A stretch of DNA of 64,000 nucleotides from positions 1 to 64,000 of the forward strand of contig CALKIV010000081.1 in assembly GCA_937995835.1 (NCBI GenBank), given 5' to 3'. The notes below the pieces were generated by a model. That model worked only from the letters and a program-made list of their open reading frames with translations. It ran no database searches and had not been told where the DNA came from. The DNA comes from an uncultured Dysgonomonas sp. (lineage in GTDB: Bacteria > Bacteroidota > Bacteroidia > Bacteroidales > Dysgonomonadaceae). Position numbers and translations under genes: made by a program. Below, one piece after another: positions 61,028-64,000 of this stretch (position 1 is the first letter of the stretch; each line of letters opens with the position of its first letter).

Positions 61028-63466
61028 TTATTTTACTTCAAACTCATAAATACCAGTAGATTCTTTTTCTGACAATTGGAACGTCAGACGCACACTTTTA
61101 CTAGTTACAGGTGTAAACTCAATTTTGTTTAGCACATCTTTTTCTGATTTGGCAGGAGATTTAGCTTTCACATCTTTCCATTTTCCGTTCTTGTCTTTAT
61201 ACTGCACACCCCAAGATAGAGGAATACGACAGCCTCCCCAAGGACCATCATCATACCAGAAGACTGATGCTGTGGAGAATGTCTCAGGTTTTTCGAATTC
61301 ATAAATGATCCATTCTTCCGAATTATTTGCAGGCCATAGTGTATAGAAAGGAACTTTTCTGTCGTTTGAGTTTTCAGGCCAAAATCCATCATTGGCACTA
61401 CTCATCGACTTGTTTGGAGATTTGGCTGTTACTTTTGCTTTCGTATTGAAAGTTGGAGGAGGTAGAGGGCGAGTAGATTCGACTGTACGAGGAATCCAAA
61501 CTGCCATTTCTCCTGCACCTCTGTTAGACCATGTGTAATATGGAATTGCTGTGATGCGCTTATTTTCTATTATAACGTTATTGTCGGCTCCACGGCGAGC
61601 ACTTTGCCCATCTGCATTGATACGGATAATGCCACTCAAGTCGGATGGATTGTAGCTTGTAGCAGTTAGTTTAACGTCGTCTTTCAATACAGCATTGAGC
61701 ACACGGTCGTCGTTGTCGAGCCACTCTAGGCAGTATACGATAGGTCCTCGTTCGATGGCAACTTTGCCCCTGTCGTCTTCTACATTTTCGTGGGCTATAC
61801 TTCTATTGATATCCATTGGAAAATCGATTTCAATCTTATCTCCTTTTTTCCATTCTTGCGAAAGAACAACATATCCATCTGCTCCTATCATATATTCCAC
61901 TTGTTTTCCATTTACAGATATAGGCACTTTTTTTGCCGATGGGTTCAGGTAGCGATAAAGATCACTAGGTACAGGTTTGTTTTGTGCCCATCCAGGGATT
62001 CTCACCAAGAGGTCAAACTTATCTGATTTTTGAGGTGCTACATTTATGGTCACCTTTCCATCCCAAGGGTAGTCTGTTTGTTGTGATAATGTTACTTTGT
62101 TTTCACCTAAATCTATTTCAGACTCGCTCTCTACAAAAAGATTGACATAGACTTTATTGTCTTTGTGAGCATAAACATATCCTGGGATAGATGGCATAAA
62201 TCGGCAAACATTGCTAGGACAACATGCACAGCCAAACCACTCGCTGCGTCCGTGCTGACCAATAGATTCCAGAGGATTGGGATAAAAGAAACGATTGCCT
62301 TCCAAATTGATTCCAGAGATTAAGCCATTGTATAATGTTCTTTCTAGCACGTCATAATACTTCGATTGCCCATGTAGCAGGAATAGGCGATGATTCCAGT
62401 ATACATTGGCTATGGCAGCACATGTTTCGCAATAGGCAGACATGTTGGGCAATTCATAGTTTTTTCCAAATGCCTCACCATGTCCTGTTGCTCCAATTCC
62501 TCCTGTGATATATAGTTTTTTGTAAACCACATTGTCCCATATTTTGTCAATAGCGTTTATGTATGCTTTATTGTCCATCAGGGCAGCCACATCAGCGATC
62601 CCAGAATACATGTATGTGGCACGCACAGCATGTCCTACTGCCTCGTCTTGTTCGATAACAGGCTTATGCGTTTGACTATATTCTCCACTATATCCATTCC
62701 CCTTGAGGTCTAAAAAAAACTTAGCAAGATCAAGATATTCTTTCTTCCCTGTGACACGATACATTTTGGCTAACCCCATTTCTACGATTTGGTGTCCTGG
62801 TTCGTAAGCCAATTTTCCTGGACCAAAATCTTTGACCAATAGATCTGCATTTTTGATTGCAATATCTAACAACGAGCGTTTGCCCGTAGCCTCATAATGT
62901 GCTACTGCTGCCTCGTATAGGTGTCCACAGTTGTATAGTTCGTGGCTTAGGTCGGGATCTTTCTCCCAACGTTTTTCGCCTACCCATTCGTGCAGATTGC
63001 CCGGTTCTCCTGCCGTACGGGCAGTAAATAGATATCCATCTGGCTCTTGAGCCTTCCCTATGTAGTAGATCAAAGTGTCCATCTGAGCATCTAGCTCTGG
63101 GCTAGGATACATTTGTATGGAATAAGCCATTCCTTCGATTATTTTATAGATATCAGTATCATCAAAGGTCAGTTGGGTGTTGAAATATCCAGGCATTAGA
63201 CCTCCTGCCTTCTTAAAGTTGTCTACACGTCCTGTGGAGTAGCAATGTTTGAGCGCAATAGGGATAGTTTCTTTTTGATTAATCTGAATTCGAGGAGCCC
63301 AAAAGTTATCTGTAAATTTTACTGAAGTAAATGTCACAGGCTGGATAGGGTAGTCATTTTTCTTTTGCTTCGTTTCGTACATTTCATGGTGGTTAGGATG
63401 ACTGCATGGAAATGCAGAGACCCAACATGCAACCAGAAATGCTGCAATTAATGTAATTTTCTTCAT
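61028..63466 (-). CDS. GH127-type (DUF1680) beta-L-arabinofuranosidase, 812 aa
   Basis: Signal peptide LIAAFLVACWVSAFPC leads into a GH127 catalytic domain: FTDNFWAPRIQINQKETIP, GHQIVEMGLAKMYRVTGK, AYCETCAAIANVYWNHRLF and GCACCPSNVCRF. The CETC and CACC motifs (about 342-345 and 413-416) provide the cysteine nucleophile and zinc ligands of this family. The C-terminal about 130 residues (EEWIIYEFEKPETFSTASVFWYDDGPWGG) form a discoidin-like domain. It is in a separate minus-strand operon with the LamG-like gene upstream. The frame is intact. Confidence 0.85.
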   Translation of the reverse strand: MKKITLIAAFLVACWVSAFPCSHPNHHEMYETKQKKNDYPIQPVTFTSVKFTDNFWAPRIQINQKETIPIALKHCYSTGRVDNFKKAGGLMPGYFNTQLTFDDTDIYKIIEGMAYSIQMYPSPELDAQMDTLIYYIGKAQEPDGYLFTARTAGEPGNLHEWVGEKRWEKDPDLSHELYNCGHLYEAAVAHYEATGKRSLLDIAIKNADLLVKDFGPGKLAYEPGHQIVEMGLAKMYRVTGKKEYLDLAKFFLDLKGNGYSGEYSQTHKPVIEQDEAVGHAVRATYMYSGIADVAALMDNKAYINAIDKIWDNVVYKKLYITGGIGATGHGEAFGKNYELPNMSAYCETCAAIANVYWNHRLFLLHGQSKYYDVLERTLYNGLISGINLEGNRFFYPNPLESIGQHGRSEWFGCACCPSNVCRFMPSIPGYVYAHKDNKVYVNLFVESESEIDLGENKVTLSQQTDYPWDGKVTINVAPQKSDKFDLLVRIPGWAQNKPVPSDLYRYLNPSAKKVPISVNGKQVEYMIGADGYVVLSQEWKKGDKIEIDFPMDINRSIAHENVEDDRGKVAIERGPIVYCLEWLDNDDRVLNAVLKDDVKLTATSYNPSDLSGIIRINADGQSARRGADNNVIIENKRITAIPYYTWSNRGAGEMAVWIPRTVESTRPLPPPTFNTKAKVTAKSPNKSMSSANDGFWPENSNDRKVPFYTLWPANNSEEWIIYEFEKPETFSTASVFWYDDGPWGGCRIPLSWGVQYKDKNGKWKDVKAKSPAKSEKDVLNKIEFTPVTSKSVRLTFQLSEKESTGIYEFEVK

Positions 63467-63478
63467 TGATATACTCTT

Positions 63479-64000
63479 TTATTTATATTTATTATATTGA
63501 TCTAAAACTTCTTGTGCAGACATAGGAGTGTCATAAAAACGCAACGAGTGCAGGTAGCCAAAGAAAGGATGTTCTCCATCAAACTTTCGCCCTAGAGTTA
63601 TCTTTTTGCTTTCTCCTACACGCAAGAAGATATCCTTTTCTCTAACGAATTTTCCGTTTATGTATATTTTTTCCATGTAGCCATCGAAGGTGATCAGCAC
63701 ATGTTTCCATTCGGCGTCTATCTCCATATCTTTGATTCCCATATCTTCATACCAACCATAGTGCATTGTGATTCCACTTTGTGGGCTTGTGCCATAGCCT
63801 AGAATAATTTTAGAAATCTCTTTATGCGATTCATTAATATCTAATATACATTCATTTTCTTTTGGATTGACCGATGAAATCCATGCAGAAATGGTGTATG
63901 GTGCATTGCCAATCATAGTTTTGGGCAATCCGAAGTCTGATCTGAAATCCTGATAGCCATTGAATGCAAAAGCTGATTTTCCTTTGTGTTTTTTTACAGG
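63479..64000 (-). CDS. LamG-like protein, 5' end beyond the window
   Basis: The open frame continues past the right edge: upstream of the TTG at 63928 it reads on as KGKSAFAFNGYQDFRSDFGL without a stop. The visible part has the concanavalin-like pattern YTISAWISSVNPKENECIL, a KHVLITFDGYMEKIYINGK strand pair and GYLHSLRFYDTPMSAQEV, as in LamG_3 domains of carbohydrate-binding or glycosidase proteins. It ends 12 bases before the GH127 start, so the two form an operon. It may be the C-terminal module of a larger enzyme. Confidence 0.7.
   Translation of the reverse strand, partial: PVKKHKGKSAFAFNGYQDFRSDFGLPKTMIGNAPYTISAWISSVNPKENECILDINESHKEISKIILGYGTSPQSGITMHYGWYEDMGIKDMEIDAEWKHVLITFDGYMEKIYINGKFVREKDIFLRVGESKKITLGRKFDGEHPFFGYLHSLRFYDTPMSAQEVLDQYNKYK

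Noticed and set aside
1..64000. CRISPR array
   Set aside because: No set of regularly spaced repeats with variable spacers was found on reading the whole window.

Overview
The window suggests a low-GC member of the Bacteroidota, most likely Bacteroidales. Three things point there. Promoters fit TTTG-N19-TAnnTTTG (for example ahead of tRNA-Glu and at 17656-17686). Start codons mostly follow A-rich leaders rather than Shine-Dalgarno sites. The right end carries a Sus-type polysaccharide utilisation locus (PUL) with a hybrid two-component regulator. The genus cannot be fixed from this sequence.

Positions 1 to about 35.6 kb are one tailed-phage genome, almost certainly a prophage, read mostly on the minus strand from right to left. 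At its right end are two tandem plus-strand HTH regulators (34549-35602) facing a divergent early operon (34432 down to 27224). The early operon holds HTH proteins, small zinc-ribbon proteins and a 1035-residue primase-helicase. A 700-base non-coding stretch with six copies of a 9-bp element (26642-26879) follows and is the best candidate for a replication origin or operator array. The late genes come next: S49 prohead protease, scaffold-like protein, capsid, probable tail tube, PLD-like protein, terminase subunits, portal, connector and tail proteins, a 1436-residue tape measure and a 748-residue tail protein. Late operons are separated by intrinsic terminators followed directly by a repeated promoter-like element (GTCCTTTAT, 18 bases, then nnnnTTTG). 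The last copy points out of the left edge, so phage genes should continue there. No integrase, lysin or receptor-binding gene was seen, so those are probably outside the window.

Two accessory regions sit inside the phage. One (15650-17588) has a near-perfect host-type promoter and encodes an ArdC-like N-terminal domain protein, an AbrB-like protein and a DNA-methylase-like protein without a visible NPPY motif. The other (99-2833) holds small cassettes each driven by a copy of a second repeated promoter (TTTGCCAATCCAAAAAC). It includes a GHKL ATPase plus STAS-like pair, a winged-helix membrane protein, a 43-residue membrane peptide on the other strand and two structured RNA leaders. This is the most likely place for an undescribed system.

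From 35.9 kb the sequence looks chromosomal: acyltransferase, rpsT, tRNA-Glu, an M23 peptidase, fmt, a zinc-ribbon membrane protein, a ClC channel with CBS domains and a PfkB kinase. A carbohydrate locus then runs from 44.7 kb to the right edge: DUF4861 lipoprotein, hybrid two-component system, SusC, SusD, GH115, GH2, and on the opposite strand GH127 and a LamG-like protein. Four consecutive genes (regulator, SusC, SusD, GH115) are each broken by a single-base frameshift or an in-frame TAA, while the flanking DUF4861, GH2 and GH127 genes are open. The locus therefore appears to be decaying or switched off.
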